NCBI GenBank assembly: GCA_017506865.1
Contig: JAFCMP010000079.1
Coordinates: forward strand, 1,240,001 to 1,304,000
DNA length: 64,000 nucleotides
Source: Tribonema minus
Lineage: Eukaryota > Sar > Xanthophyceae > Tribonematales > Tribonemataceae
Direction of reading: 5' to 3'
The notes beneath the pieces were generated by a model. That model had not been told where the DNA came from. It searched no databases and saw only the letters and a list, made by a program, of their open reading frames with translations. Below, piece after piece: positions 50,896-63,800 of the stretch. The first letter of the stretch is position 1; each line of letters begins with the position of its first letter. The position numbers were made by a program, and so were the translations under genes.

Positions 50896-53686
50896 TCACA
50901 CCCCCTCATCGGGCGTCGGCAGCAGCGGCATCGTGGCCGCGCTCGCCTGCAGGCGCCTCGAGCCGCCGACGCCGCCAGTGGGCATCATGCCGGTAGGCAT
51001 CATCATCATCGTGGGCATCGGCGTGGGGGCGCTAGTGGGGGCGGGACTCGACTGCAGGCGACGAGCGCCGCCGCCGCCAGTGGTGGGCATCATTCCGCCC
51101 GGAGGCATCATTCCGCCGGGCATCATCATCGTCGTGGGCATTGGTGTGGGGGCGCTAGTGGGGGCGGGACTCGACTGCAGGCGGCGCGCGCCGCCGCCGC
51201 CGCCAGTGGGCATCATTCCGCCGGGAGGCATCATTCCCCCAGGCATCGTCATCATCGTGGGCATCGGCGTGGGGGCGGTAGTGGGGGCGGGACTCGACTG
51301 CAGGCGGCGCGCGCCGCCGCCGCCAGTGGTGGGCATCATGCCGCCGGGAGGCATCATTCCGCCGGGCATCGTCATCATCGTGGGCATCGGCGTGGGGGCG
51401 CTAGTAGGGGCGGGACTCGACTGCAGGCGGCGCGCGCCGCCGCCGCCAGTGGGCATCATCCCGGTGGGCGGCATCATTGCGCCGGGCATCGTCGTCATCG
51501 TGGGTACGGCGGTTGGGGCGGGGGTGGGGGCGGGGCTCGACTGCAGGCGGCGAAAGATGCCGCCGCCGCCGCCGTTGCCGGTGGGCAGCGCCGCAGTTGC
51601 CTGCAGTACAGATGCGGTTCACGGCGCGCGCAAGGCAACCAGCACTTGGGAAGCTTTTGAGGCAAGGGGGAATGGTTGTGATGCGGCTTATTATCAGAAT
51701 AACTTACTGCAAGGAAACTATGCAGGGGCCGATGGCGGAGGTGCTGCGGCGGCCGCGTGCCGCTGGCGTGAGGGGCACGGCAAGGTACGTCATGCACGTC
51801 TACGAGTGACAGGCAGTGTAGGCAGCGCGACGAAGCAGCCGGTGTAGCCGCTTGCGCATTGTGCGCCGCTGTAATGTCGTGCTGTCATCAGCGGCGACAC
51901 GTGTTAGTGACAAGAGATACAAATTCGTGCTGCCTGCTTGCTCCAGCAGCGCAGAGCACTGTCTTACGTCTTTGAACTGCGCCTTAATTTTGCACCGGCG
52001 CTGCACTGCGCAGACATGGAGTACATGGCTGAATTGTAACCATCGCGCGCCCGGCAGTGCAGTGCCGGCAGGCCCGCGCAGTCAGCAAACAAAACACCGT
52101 GCTGTTGCCTGCCTCATCTCTGCGCCTTGAGTACCCCAAAGTGACACAGCCGTGCAACAAGGCAGGCACCACAGCGCATACATAATACATGCGCACACAA
52201 GGCGATTATGCAGCTCGTAAACCATGACACTCGCCTGCACGGCAAAGGTCGCAGCAAATGCTGCAACCTGTTGAGAGGAACAACGGCCGCACTCAAAGCA
52301 TCACGCGCCTATACAACCGATGGTTGAGCCATGCTGAACCGTCTTCTGTGGCGATCGCCAGCAAGCGGCCTGCGGACACCACTCCCCAACACGCCCCCAC
52401 GAGAACAGCGCGCTGCAAACAAAACATGAATCATAACAAAGAAGTGGACATGCGTCCACGTCCTGCTCCGCGCAACGCTGGCCGCGAGGCGCGCTTGCCT
52501 GAAGCGCTCGGCCGCCGCCGCTGCTGCAGCCGCCGCGACGCGCGGCGGCGCACGCGTTGCGCGGCGGCTCACGCCCGCCGCAGCGCGCGCGCCCCGCGTC
52601 AGCGCTCGGCAGCGTGGGCGCCGCCGTCGGCGCGACCGTGTCCACCGTCATGAACCACTGCCCGTACCGCGTGCTCGTCGGTATCACCGTGGGGCTGAAA
52701 CTCGGCGCAGGACTCGGAATCAGACTTGGACTTGCCTGCAGTCTGCGGCCGCCGCCATCGCCGCCGCCGCCGCCGCCGGGAGCACCCGGCGCGCCGCCGC
52801 CGCTGCCGCCAGGTGCGCCGCCGCTGCCGCCGGGAGCACCCGGCGCGCCGCCGCTGCTGCCGCCAGGTGCGCCGCCGCTGCCGCCGGGTGCGCCGGGCGC
52901 GCCGGCGCCGCCGCCGGTGCCGCCCGCGCCGCCGGTGCCGGGGGGGGTGGGGGTTGGGATCTGCTCTGGGCAGGTGAGGTTGGCTTCCTGGGCGTAGCTA
53001 TCGAAGCTTTTTTGGGGGTGAGGGGGGGGCGGACGGGGGGGAGGGGAAGGGGGGGTGCATCGTGAATTTGAAGTCTCTTGAGCGATGTGACGGTCGCTGA
53101 AGGGGGTGGTCTGCGAAGAAGTTCTGGCGTGTGGGGGGGCAGCGTCTGCCTGAGGTACTGCCGCTGACAGTGTGCGTCGACGATGCGTGCGGTATAATGG
53201 GAGCCTGTAGCGCCGCTCAGCACATGCATGCACCTCCTTCTACAGTAGACTATCATTGTCAAGCGCTAAGGCAAAGGCCATTACTGTGCGCATACGCGGG
53301 TGTTGTACCACGTGCTGCATGAGCATCGACCACACGCCATCGGTACATTTTCATGCCCCCTCGACGCGTGCGCATCGCCGAACATAGCAACTCTCCGGTC
53401 TGCAGCAACCGCCAATGTGCCACGTGCAGCGCTGAGCAGTGCCGCGCAGCGGCAGCGCTCACCGGCAGTAGATGAGGTTCGCCAGCGGCGTCGTCAGGCC
53501 CACGAACGGGCACGCTGCGGCGTCGGGGAGCGAAATCGCGGCGAACCACGCCTGCAGGTCCGCGCAGCTCGTGATGTCGCGCGGCTTGCGCGGTATGTCG
53601 CCCGTGGTGACGCAGCTGCGGCAGGCGGCGTCCGCGACGCACGCGGCGGTCTCCCTGACGCACACGGGGACGGCCTGGGTCTTGCG
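50896..53686 (-). CDS. Cys-rich protein with RRLQSSPAPT/Met-Gly repeats, paralogue 2 (partial N-terminus)
   Basis: Exons on the minus strand: 53686-53463, 53006-52736 and 51600-50896, joining in phase to 399 residues. Exon 1 repeats the paralogue's Cys module (VCVRETAACVADAACRSCV ... CADLQAWFAAISLP ... LIYCR) and ends with the same phase-2 donor CG|GTGAGC. Exon 2 starts FDSYAQEANLTCPEQ and is Gly/Ala/Pro-rich, ending GGGRRLQ before GCAAGT, a GC-AG donor chosen for phase. Exon 3 has five full repeats of (A)RRLQSSPAPT-APTPMP followed by Met/Gly/Pro runs such as MPGGMMPPGGMMPT and a degenerate sixth, ending PDEGV. If the GC donor is not used, the frame continues past 52736 as further RRLQ-like sequence. 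Secretion is inferred from composition; no signal peptide was seen. Confidence 0.62.
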
Positions 53687-56056
53687 CTGCACGGCGGAAG
53701 GGGGGGGGATAGAAGGGGAAATGGCGGCGCTGTGTCAGAAGTGAGAGCGCCCGCACACCGTGGTGGCAAGCAGGCGTGCGAGAGCTGAGAGTGTTTTGTG
53801 GCTGACTTTTAGCGCGACCCTGGCTCTGGGTGGTGAGTGAAGGCGGGGCGCCGCGGGTGCGCTGGTCGTGGGGAGCGATGTGTGGCGGAACTCGCGCGCA
53901 CGACCGAACTCTAAGTTCATGCACTGAGAGGGGAGGGGGTAGGGGCAGCGAGTGCAGGCCACCTGCATTGCGATCATCGCGGTGCATGCTGGGTGACAGT
54001 CGCACGTCTGAGGCCTGTCCTTGTCGGGTGAGAACTTTAGAGCGACTGCATACTGCCGCTACGTGTGGCATCATGCATCAACTAGGCCGGCAACGCTGGT
54101 TTTATCGCAGTCATGGTAGTCCATGTGAGCGCGTACAGCGAGTGCATTCAATGTAAAACAGTGTTTCAGGTGAGTGCACTTTCTACAGTCTGCCAGCCCA
54201 TGTTGGCATGTGTACCAGCATTTAATAGATAAGTAAACAAGTCTTGAATACACTTTATCAGTCTCTTAGCCCATGTTTGCGTGATACCAGCGTAGCGCCA
54301 GGCGTGCGTTCTGTGCTGTGTGAGAGCAGCCACTGCCTACTGACGCCTACTGATTGCTTTGCAGAAGCCAGAACATCTCATCTGCCTTACATGCCAGGCC
54401 GTCGTACGTTAGCAGAATATCTAGGTACTCACTAGCAAAGCAGCTTCTGCTAAGAGTGCTCTGACCTAAGACAGCTGAGCCGAACCATTTGTGACACAGG
54501 GGTCCTCGTCTCAACCCGCGAAGAGCAACCTTGATCAGAGCCTGGGTGGGTCGTCCGCGCTGCCAATGCCACAAGCATTCGTCCAGATCATCTTACCAAG
54601 CAGACCTATCGTCACAGAGATCGAACACTCGCCTGATCCCAGCTAGGAAACGTTGCAGCGCCAGCGCCTGCTAGCAGCAGCACTGCGAGCGAGCAACATT
54701 CCTTGATCATGACGATGCCGCTCTCGCCCAGAAGGTGAACGGGATCGCTTTCGCAGAGCGCAAAGCTGTGCAGGTGCCATGATTGCTGCTGCGAAGGTGG
54801 TGTCTACTCGCCGCACGTCCGGTGGCACCTGCTGTTCTCGCATGACACTCCTAAAGAGGGTCCCAACTGTCATTTCTTGTGCCCCCTTCTGCCTTGACCT
54901 GACTGACTTGACCATTAGGGCACCACTGCAAAAACCGCGACCATTAGAATGTATGCTGCGTTCCATGACGTGACAACACAGTTCAAAAAGGTGCGTGACA
55001 AGAATTTTTAAAAGCAACGCATGATGCACACAAGCAGTGCTGAGGTACGCAGGTGGAACAGACGGCAGATCACTGCATGGCGCCCACAGGCGCCAGCTGC
55101 ACCGACGCCACAGCACCCAAAAGCAAATTTGGCTGGCAACTATCACTACCGAACAAAGAGGAGAGCAACTGAATGTGGCGGCCACTCCTGACAATGAATT
55201 GCAACCACTTCATCACATCTCCTACAATCGACAAGTGCAGATGTCGAAGCATGCTCATCAGAATACAGTATCGAAGGCACTGGGAGCTTCGTGCGCCATG
55301 TACATACCAACGAAGCCCAGCCCTACATATGTCGCCTAAGTAGCTGCCTTAGAGAACAGTAAACTGCATAGCTGGCATTGCAGCATATTGAAAGCCACCG
55401 TGTCTAGACGCATCATTGGGCATTTTGGGTGCAAGCTTCCACCACAAACAGCAACGAGGTGACAACAAGGGTATTCATTGAAACATTGACATTTGCACTT
55501 TGCAATTTGTTGAAGACGTACAGTAGAATGTGCTCGTAGCCTGAGGCAGGAAAATGTAGACCTCACATCGTGCGCACGCAGAGCATGCGCGCGTGCACGC
55601 ACGCGCTGTACTTCAACTGCTGCATGGCAATCTTCAAGTACCCTGCGGGTACACCAAGCGCGCTGGCCTGTGCAGCATGCACCGCCCGCACTGCCTGCAG
55701 GCTAACCCCGCCCTCCCACTATGGTACTTGACACCCCCCGTATCAAGATTCAAATACACAGCATATCCGGCGGGGGGTGGGTGGGGGGGTGATGGTGCTG
55801 AACGGGCATGATGGGGGGTCAAAGACGCCCCTTCCCGCAAAAGCCGCCTACTCGACTGCCCTCGGTGCACTAGAAGAGCGTCGATTGACGAGCCCCACCT
55901 TAGCGCCCCCCTCCCCCCCCCCCGAATGCGCTCACATACACACACTCACAGACACAACATGGAACCCAATGACAACCGACTACTACCGGCGCACCGACGC
56001 GCACATCAGCAGAGCAGGCACGCATTGTGGCAGTTACAGGGCGTAACTGCCACGCA
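53687..56056. other. Region between paralogue 2 and the RWP-RK gene
   Basis: Upstream exons of paralogue 2 are expected here but none could be recognised. About 54.1-55.6 kb is AT-richer with no frames of interest. A C-run lies at about 55911-55923. Confidence 0.45.
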
Positions 56057-59000
56057 TCACGCGCCCGTCTGGCCGCTGACCGCGACCGGCGGCGGCGGCA
56101 CGCCCGCGACGCCGCCGTCGCAGCCGCCGCCGCCCACCACGTAGTTCATGAAACTGTGGCGCGCCTGCTGACACGCCGCGCCGCTGCCGCCGCCGCCGCC
56201 GGCGCCGGCCAGCGACGGCGGTCCGCACGGCGACAGGGGGCGCGACCCCCCGGCGCTGGGGGCCATCATGGGGGGCTCCGCGCCGCTGCTGCCGCCGGCG
56301 GCAGCGCTCGTCCCGTCCACGGGCGACCCGAGGCTCAGCTTGGCGTTGAAGATGTTGGCCGTCTTGGTGATGCACAGCGGCGAGACGTCGCCGCCGCCGT
56401 CGCCGCCGCCGCCAGAGGACGGCGGCGGCAGCGCGTGGAGGCACAGCTCGGGGGCGGCCGCGCCGGCGCCGGGGGGCACCGCCGCCGCTGAGCCGCACTG
56501 CTGCTGCAGCGGCGGCTGCAGCGTAGTGCTGGTGGGCGTGCCGCCGCCGCTGCTGCCGCCGCTGCTGCCGCCGCTGCTGCTGCCGGCAGTGGTCTGCGCT
56601 GGCGGTGGGTACAGGACCGCGGGCGGGCCGAGACCGCCCTGGCTGCTGCCGCTGCCGCCGCGGCCGTAGGGGTACATGCCCCCGCCTCCGCGCTGCGGCG
56701 CGCAGTAGACGGACATGTTGTTGTACAGCGGCCGCCCCCCGGGACCCCCTGCCGGTGGGTTGAGGTTGAGCATCGGCGTGTGCGCGCCGCTGCTGCCGCA
56801 GGGGGGGTCCAGCGAGAGGGACAGCATGGGCGCTGGCAGGCCGGAGTCGCCGCCGCTGCCGCTGAGCGATGCCGCCGCTGCCGCCGCGGTGGCGACGGAG
56901 CGCAGCTGCGCCTGCGCCTGCGCGCGCGCCGCCGCCGCCGCCGCCTCGCGCGCCGCCATCTGGCGCGCCTGGCTGGCCTGCACGATGGGATGAGTGAGCA
57001 GCGGGGCATTACGTCAGCGCCTGTACGTCGCACACGTCACAATGACTGCGCATGCATGCTGGCAGCTTACCACAGCATGAGTAGCGTGGCGAGTGTGCAG
57101 CTGCGATGTGGAGGTGCAACAACGGCAGTCTGCGTCAAATGACTACATGTATCACCTCTACGCATGTACGGCATGCGAACCTGCTGCACGCCGCCAGGAT
57201 ACATACCTGCATGGTGGAGCCGTGCTGCTGCTGAATGCTGCCGCCGCTGCCGCTGCCGCCGCTGCTCCACGACACGTTGAGGTCCAGCGAGATCCCCTGC
57301 TGCATGCCGTGCTGTTGCTGCTGCTGCTGCTGCTGCTGGTGCTGCTGCTGGTGCTGCTGCTGCTGCTGCTGGTGATGCTGGCGCGCCCGCTGCCCGTGTT
57401 GCAGCTGCTGCTGCTGCTGCTGCTGCTGGTGATAGTGCGGCTGCGGCTTGTGTAATTGCGGCGCCATCAGCCCCATACCGTCCACCTCCAAGCCCGTGTC
57501 CCTGAGGCTGAACCCGTCAAACGCGACACTGCCGCCGCCGCCGCCGTAGCCACCACCGCCGCCGCCGCCCCTGCCGCCGCGCCGCCCGGGCGCCCTCGGA
57601 CCGCGCCGCTGCTGAAACTGCCGCATGCCAGGCGCAGCGCTGCCGCCGCCGCCGCCGCCAACGCCCACGCCACCCAGAGGTATCGGGCTCATCTCCCCGT
57701 CCGACTCCGGCAGGCTCCCCGCGACACTGTCGTTGTCGCACTCGCCGTCGCTGCCGACGTCCATGGCGCTGCCGCCGCCGCCGCCGCCGCCGCAGCCGAG
57801 GGAGGCGGCGGCGGACGGCGCGGCGGCGCGGCCGCGCGCGGCGGCGGCGGCGGCGCCGCCGCCGGCGCGCGGCACGGTGAGGTGCGCGAGCTGCGTGCGC
57901 AGGCGCGAGAAGTCGCCGGTGCGCAGGAGCTCGGCCTCGTCGATGTCGTGCGGGCGCGCGGCGAAGACGGCGTTGAGGACGTCCGGGTCGAGCCCCGCGC
58001 TCGCCGTCTTGATGATGAGCTCGCGCTTGGTGCGCAGCGGCCCCGCCTTGGCGCGCAGCGCGGCGGCGGCCTTGTCGTCGGACGCGCCCAGGATCTTCTC
58101 CTCCAGCTTGCCGAGCGACTTGTTGAGCGACGACACCTGGCGGTGCGGCCAGCGCTTGATGCCGTACTGGCGACACAGCTTCTTGAGCATGGTGAGGCTC
58201 ACGCTGAGCTCGCGCGCCGCAATGTTCAGCGGCACGTGGTAGAACTCCTCGAGCACGCTCACGGGCAGGCGCTTGGCCACCTCCTCGCTCGTCTGCCGCT
58301 TGCTGCTGAGGCCGCCGCCGCCGCCGCAGCCGTCCTCGCTCGGCGCCGTCGACGCCGGCCGCGCGCCGCCGCCGCCGCCGCCGAACTGGAATGCGGCGCC
58401 GCCGCTGCTGCTGCCGCGCCGCTGCAGCTGCGGCTGCGCGTGCAGCGGCACGTCCGTCGCGAAGTTGATGTCGTCCATGTCCAGCAGGAACGGGTCCATG
58501 TCCGCGATGGACGCGACGGGCTCTGCCGCGTGGTGCAGCGCGCCGCTGCTGCCGCCGCCGTACGGCATGGCGCCGTCGCGGCCGACGGAGGCGCGGGTGG
58601 AGCGGCCGCCGCCGCTGCGCACGCGCTGCTGCTGGTGGTGCTGCTGCGGCAGCGGCGGCGGCGGCGGCGCGAGCGCGGACGCGTACGGCGAGCGCGTATG
58701 CGCGCGCTGCTGCGGCTCCAGCGGCTCGATGTCGAAGCTGAAGCTGTTTGTTTTGTGCAAGAACGCGTTCGGGCCGCTGCCGCCATGCAGTGGGGGGTAG
58801 GACCCCAGGTGTGGGTCGCAGGCCGCCTGCAGGCCGTCGTCGCACAGGCTTGCTGGCACCGTGCTGTGCGGCGAGGCCGAGGAGCAGGCGTCGCCGCTGC
58901 CAGGTGACTCGCCCGTGATGAGCTCGTCTATGGTGCTCATCGCAAAGGCCGAGTCGCGCGGGTCCCCCAGGATGAGGGGCTCGACGAGTTTGAACTCGCC

Positions 59001-59699
59001 GTCGTCTAGCGCGGACCCGATCGACACTCTGCTGTCCACGACACCGTCGAGGTCGAAGGACTCGCGGAAAGTGTGCACGGGGCCCCCGTCGATGTCGCCG
59101 CCGCCGCCGAGCATACTGTGTTTCCAGGCTGCCACCCTGCTGGGGTCCTGCCCATGCATGCCCATCCCTTCGATGCCGTCTACTCCCAGCAAATCTAGTT
59201 CTAGGTCCTCCGTCCTGAAGGAAGGGAGACTGCGTGGGGCGGCGGTACCTCTGCCACCGCGCGATTGGCCTTCGCTGAGCAAGAAGGAGTCGTCCGTGGT
59301 GAAGCTCGGACGCTTGTTGCCGAGGCCTGGGATGAGGTCGAAGCTGAGGCCGCCCCCGCCGAAGATGCTGGCCATGCTGGCATTGGTGCCAGTCTCGCCT
59401 AGGCCCTCTGCAGCGCCAAGAAAGTCGAAATGGTCATCCAAGTGTGACAGGTTGAAGCTGGCGCGCCTCTCGCTCTTGCCCCCCTGCACCCCGATGTCAT
59501 CGTTGGAGGAGAAGCGAAACGAGGGAGGCCTACGCTTCATCCTCTTGGTCGGGCTGGGACAAGCATCAAGAAAACTAGGGATGCGCCTCTGGGCGCGTCC
59601 TTCGTGAGGGTGCTCGCCCATGGCTACTGTGCCCCTCTGTGCGAGCCGGTTGGGCCCCACATCTGCTGCGTAGGCACCGTCATCTCCCTGCCCCGCCAT
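56057..59699 (-). CDS. RWP-RK domain transcription factor (two exons)
   Basis: Exon 1 is 59699-57207 (ATG at 59699; donor ATGCAG|GTATGT) and exon 2 is 56977-56057, phase 0, giving 1137 residues. The RWP-RK domain lies at about residues 480-540: LPVSVLEEFYHVPLNIAARE, LSVSLTMLKKLCRQYGIKRW, then PHRQVSSLNKSLGKLEEK. The core is RWPHR, a usual variant of RWPYR. The rest is disordered: an acidic/Ser N-terminus, long Gly and Ala runs, His/Gln tracts at about residues 760-800 (57300-57430), and a Gly/Pro/Ser C-terminal half. RWP-RK proteins bind DNA and control nitrogen responses or gamete development in plants and algae; which applies is unknown. Triplet-repeat tracts make the length of Q and G runs prone to variation. 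Confidence 0.9.
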
Positions 59700-60843
59700 A
59701 GCCACCTCCAATAATAGCCCGCGTTCCTGCTTCCTGATGTTAGTTTTTGCGGCATTGCACTCTGCGCAAAGAAGCAGTTACACTTGTGGTGACCGCGTAT
59801 CAAAGGGGGTCTCTCCCGGTTGCCGCAAATCGGGCGGGGTTTCCGAGCGAGTCTTGTTCAGCGCGTGCGCTGCAGCACCAGGACGAATTGCAGGCACGTT
59901 TGTCGCAGCCCGAGTCCGAAAGTCTGCTGATCCTTGTCAACACGGCCCGGGGACTCCACATTTTGCGCTGCACATAATCCGAGCAATGCTTCGAAAGTTG
60001 GATTGAGCAATTGTTTTTTGTCTGTGACTTGAATGTAGACTAGACCATGGCGCACACTCTCATGGTGTTGACCATGAATTCTGAGCCGGCCTCTGGTACT
60101 TAATGGCTCCGCCTGGGTGTGTGGGAGTGCTCAATTGGATTTCGGGGGTAACCCCCCAAGGAGGGATGGCATCTCTCGCGTACATAACCTGACCCTCAGG
60201 CTGTAATTTGGATTTCCATGTAGTGCAACAATTAGCCACTCATGTACTCAACATCACAGTTTCTGACAAGAAAAGGTCCACAGTGTACGCTGCAATGCAT
60301 GATTTGTCTGTAACAGAACTTCAAGTTGCCTGCTATGAGCACATCCGTGAGAAGCGGGCGCGAGTTGGCCAGCAGTGCCTGTTGACTGTGTCACGCTACT
60401 GTAAAATGCTCAGCTTTCCAGACACAAGACCTTGTTGATGCTGCCTGTTTTGACTCAAACTTTTGAGCGTCTGCACCCTATGAGAAAAGTAGTGCCGCAG
60501 CCACCATCAACTTTTATGATGGTGCGATTAATCTGCTCTAAGCTGAAAGTGTGAGATACGGCTAGGGTGTTTCGAGATAGTACACAATTAATAACAGTAC
60601 ACAAGCAGTACAGAATTGTTCACAACAGTACACACCTGCCAATGTGGGGTCTCGAACCATCGCTTCTTGAACAGAAGTTCTGGACGGCGGCGCGAGAAGC
60701 AGCAGCAGTGGTAGATCCTCAACACATCGGTAGTCACACGCCTGCAGAGGACTTGTCAATTCTTCGTCCACTCAACCTGGGGGCATACCAATAGGCAAAA
60801 ATCCGAGCCCCACCAAACACGACCCACTTCATCAAGTTCAGCG
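59700..60843. promoter_or_regulatory. 1.1-kb region between divergent RWP-RK and bL12m genes
   Basis: Both genes start at the edges of this region. Nothing coding was supported. GTACACA repeats occur near 60580-60635. No promoter element was identified. Confidence 0.45.
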
Positions 60844-63800
60844 ATGGTGCTTGCTGTAGTGGCCGCGACATCAGGGAGGTTTCTTAGCAGCTTGCCAAGG
60901 CGACTGAGTCGTCACAGAGCTTCTGTCACACGCGGTTTCAGTAGTCATGTGCACCAGCAGGCAGTACGGAGTTGCGGCCACAGGCGCGCCTTGGCGGCAT
61001 CGCAGCAGCTACGCCAGCTGCAGCGGCGGTGTCTAAGCAGCTCCAACCAGCAGCAGGAGGTCGATGACATTGACAAGCCTGACTGGCAGTTTGAGCAGCC
61101 TCCGATGGAGAGGCCGCAGGCACCGCTGCCTGGCTTCGACCACCCGCCATCAGACAAGGTATTTTTCAGTTGAAGAACACATTTGTCCAAAGCAACATTT
61201 CGTTTATACCACAGGCATCCGCATTTGCTTTGAAAATCTGATGCAGTCGTCGCTGTGGCGGCAGTTTCATTCCCTGTCGCCATGGACAGAGGCATGTGTT
61301 CTTGTCGAGATACAGCACCCGGGTACAGGGAAACCTTGCAGCGCAAACCTGCAATGTCATAAAGGCATGCATCCTGCCTAGCTGAATCTGTTCAGGGAAC
61401 ATGTGTATGTTGTTCCACTTTGATTTCTGAGCGGTGCCTGCTCCCCACCGCTTTGGGGGTATGTTGGTTTGCACCCCTGACCTGGTGCGCGTACTGACAT
61501 GCTGGGTGCGCTCACCTCTTACACTGCAAAACCATTAGCCACACAACATGCAGGCCTGTATCTTGTCTCCCATTTGCCGCTTGCAAGAGTGCAGTGCTCT
61601 CTAGAACGCATCACAACAGTGTCCTCTGCGGTCGCATGCCGAGCTGAGAACGGCAGCTGTGGCCATCACAATGGGTTCTGCACCATAGCCGATGTAGCTG
61701 CATGCTCCAGCGGTGTGGATTATGTGTGAGGGGCTCACTAGACATGAATTGTCACAGAAAGTGGTGGGTGCGCAACCCTTCATGAAGACAATATATGCGC
61801 AACCCTTCACAAGGACACTTGCCTGTGACTTGGTGATGTCACCTCACTGCGGTCCCTGGCCGCACGCTCATTGGTTTCGTCGGTTTCGTCTGAGCAGGTG
61901 ATGGACCTCTGTGACCGGCTCACAGCGCTCAACATGATAGACCTAAAGCAGTTCATAAACCTGTACCAGAAGAAAACTGGGATCACGGAGGATATGGTGT
62001 CTGCGAATATGCTTGGTGGCGGCGGTGGCGGCGGCGGCGGCGGCGGCAGCGGCGCGGCGGCAGCAGCGGCGGCGCCGGTGGAGGAGAAATCGGTGTTTGA
62101 CGTGAAGCTGGTCAGCTTCGACGCAAAGGCGAAGATCAAGGTGCGCCGCAAGTATTGTTGAAGTTGCTGCTGCAGGTTGCGCTGCAGCAAGAGCTGGTGA
62201 ACAGCACGACTGCGTTGACGTGCTGATGGCTTCCAGCTCGCAAGCATTGTGTTGCAGTGATGGGGCTGTCATCAATACCCAAAACTGGACCGCCAGGCCG
62301 GGCCAGCAGCTGCACAACTTCAACCTGTGAAGTTCAAGTCGCGCACCTCATCTGCGAACCACCTCTCAAGCGAATTCAGATTTTTTGATTCCTTTTCCCC
62401 GCCGCAGCTGCTCTCCGACTATCAATTTACACATCTTTGACTGTTGAACTTCTAGCAGTGTTCCACTGCGCATACGTCTCAAGCAGCAGGCTTGCTGCTG
62501 CGCGCTGGACCATGCAACTGCGAAACCGCAGTGTCGGCCAGCACCGTGGCTGCTGGCGCGGCGCGGAACCTCTGCGCTGGCTGCCTCTGGGCGGCGGCAG
62601 CGCGGGTTTCGCTCGAGCCCATGCTGCGCACGCATAGCTCCGCTGTCTCAGAGCAAAACGATACCTCTATCGCTGTGCTGACAGACGGCGTGAGTAATGA
62701 CGCTTTAGCCTCCTTCAGCGCTGTCTGCAGATGAACTGACTCCCCGCCCTCCTGTGAAGGGCGTTTGTGTGCGCCGTGCGTGCCCCTTGCGGTCCTCGCG
62801 TTGAGGGCGGCGTGCTCTGCCATGCGCTGCTTGCGAGCGATGCGTGCACACAGCAGATGCTGCAATCCTTGCCCTGAGGGTGGCATGCGCTGCTCGCAAG
62901 CGCTGCTGTACAGCAGCTGGTGCTGCACCACTTGCAGTGTCACGGTGACCTTGGCGCACCAAGCGTGCGGGCGCCGCTCGCGCGACGCTGTTTCTGCCAT
63001 ATGCCATTAACACACTGTATCAGGCCACCACAGCCGCAAGAGCGAGCTTTCCAGCGTTGGATGACGCGGCCTGAGAGTACTTGTTGGCGCCGATGACGCA
63101 AGAGCTCAAGCCCCCCCTTCACCGTTTCTGGACGCTGTCATTGGTGTCGCCGGTCGCAGCTTTGCGTTCGCATGAGCACACGCCAGTGGGGCGTCACTGG
63201 TTGCGCCAAATCCAGGAGAGTCGCTGCGCATAGGAGGGTTCAACTTGTGCACATCCCCTTTCCTGCGCACAACTGCCACACTGTGGCGATCACATCAATA
63301 CATCCCCTGTTCTGACGCTTCGGTGGATCCCTGCGTGCGTGCACTGTCGTGCACTTCACAGGTGATCAAGGAGGTGCGGACGGTCACCGGCCTTGGACTG
63401 AAGGTGCGTAGCGCGTGGCCTGGTACATCTGAACTTCAACTTGAAGTTTGACATTGAACTGATGCCACAATTCAGGCCATACAATTGCTCGTACTGGAGA
63501 GAGAGGGGTGCTACAGGCAGCCACACAGCTGGTTGCTGCGCCGATGGCGCCTGCTTCTTCACGTTAGCGCGGGATGCCAAGAAGGTGCTCGTGGAGGCAG
63601 CGCCCAGCACCTGTGCTGCGATGATGCCACTAGAACTACGCAGAAAGGCGCCGTCGAGTGCTTATCGCGCTGCGCACCTCATGAGGCTGCCGTGTTGTAA
63701 CAGACATCCGGCATGGCACATGAACGCGCAGGATTGCGCGCGGTGCGCTCGACATGCGCCGTTGCACTGTGCCATGTGCATTTCCTGTATAGGCGCCAAT

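Noticed and set aside
50933..51847. Plus-strand 304-codon repeat protein
   Set aside because: Shadow of the RRLQSSPAPT/Met-Gly repeat exon on the minus strand.
57456..58907. Open frame of 483 codons on the plus strand
   Set aside because: It is antisense to the RWP-RK gene and is Ala/Arg/Val-rich, as expected for the complement of GC-rich triplet repeats; no domain is seen.
60640..60665. Possible tRNA T-arm (GGTCTCGAACC)
   Set aside because: No cloverleaf or acceptor stem could be built around it.
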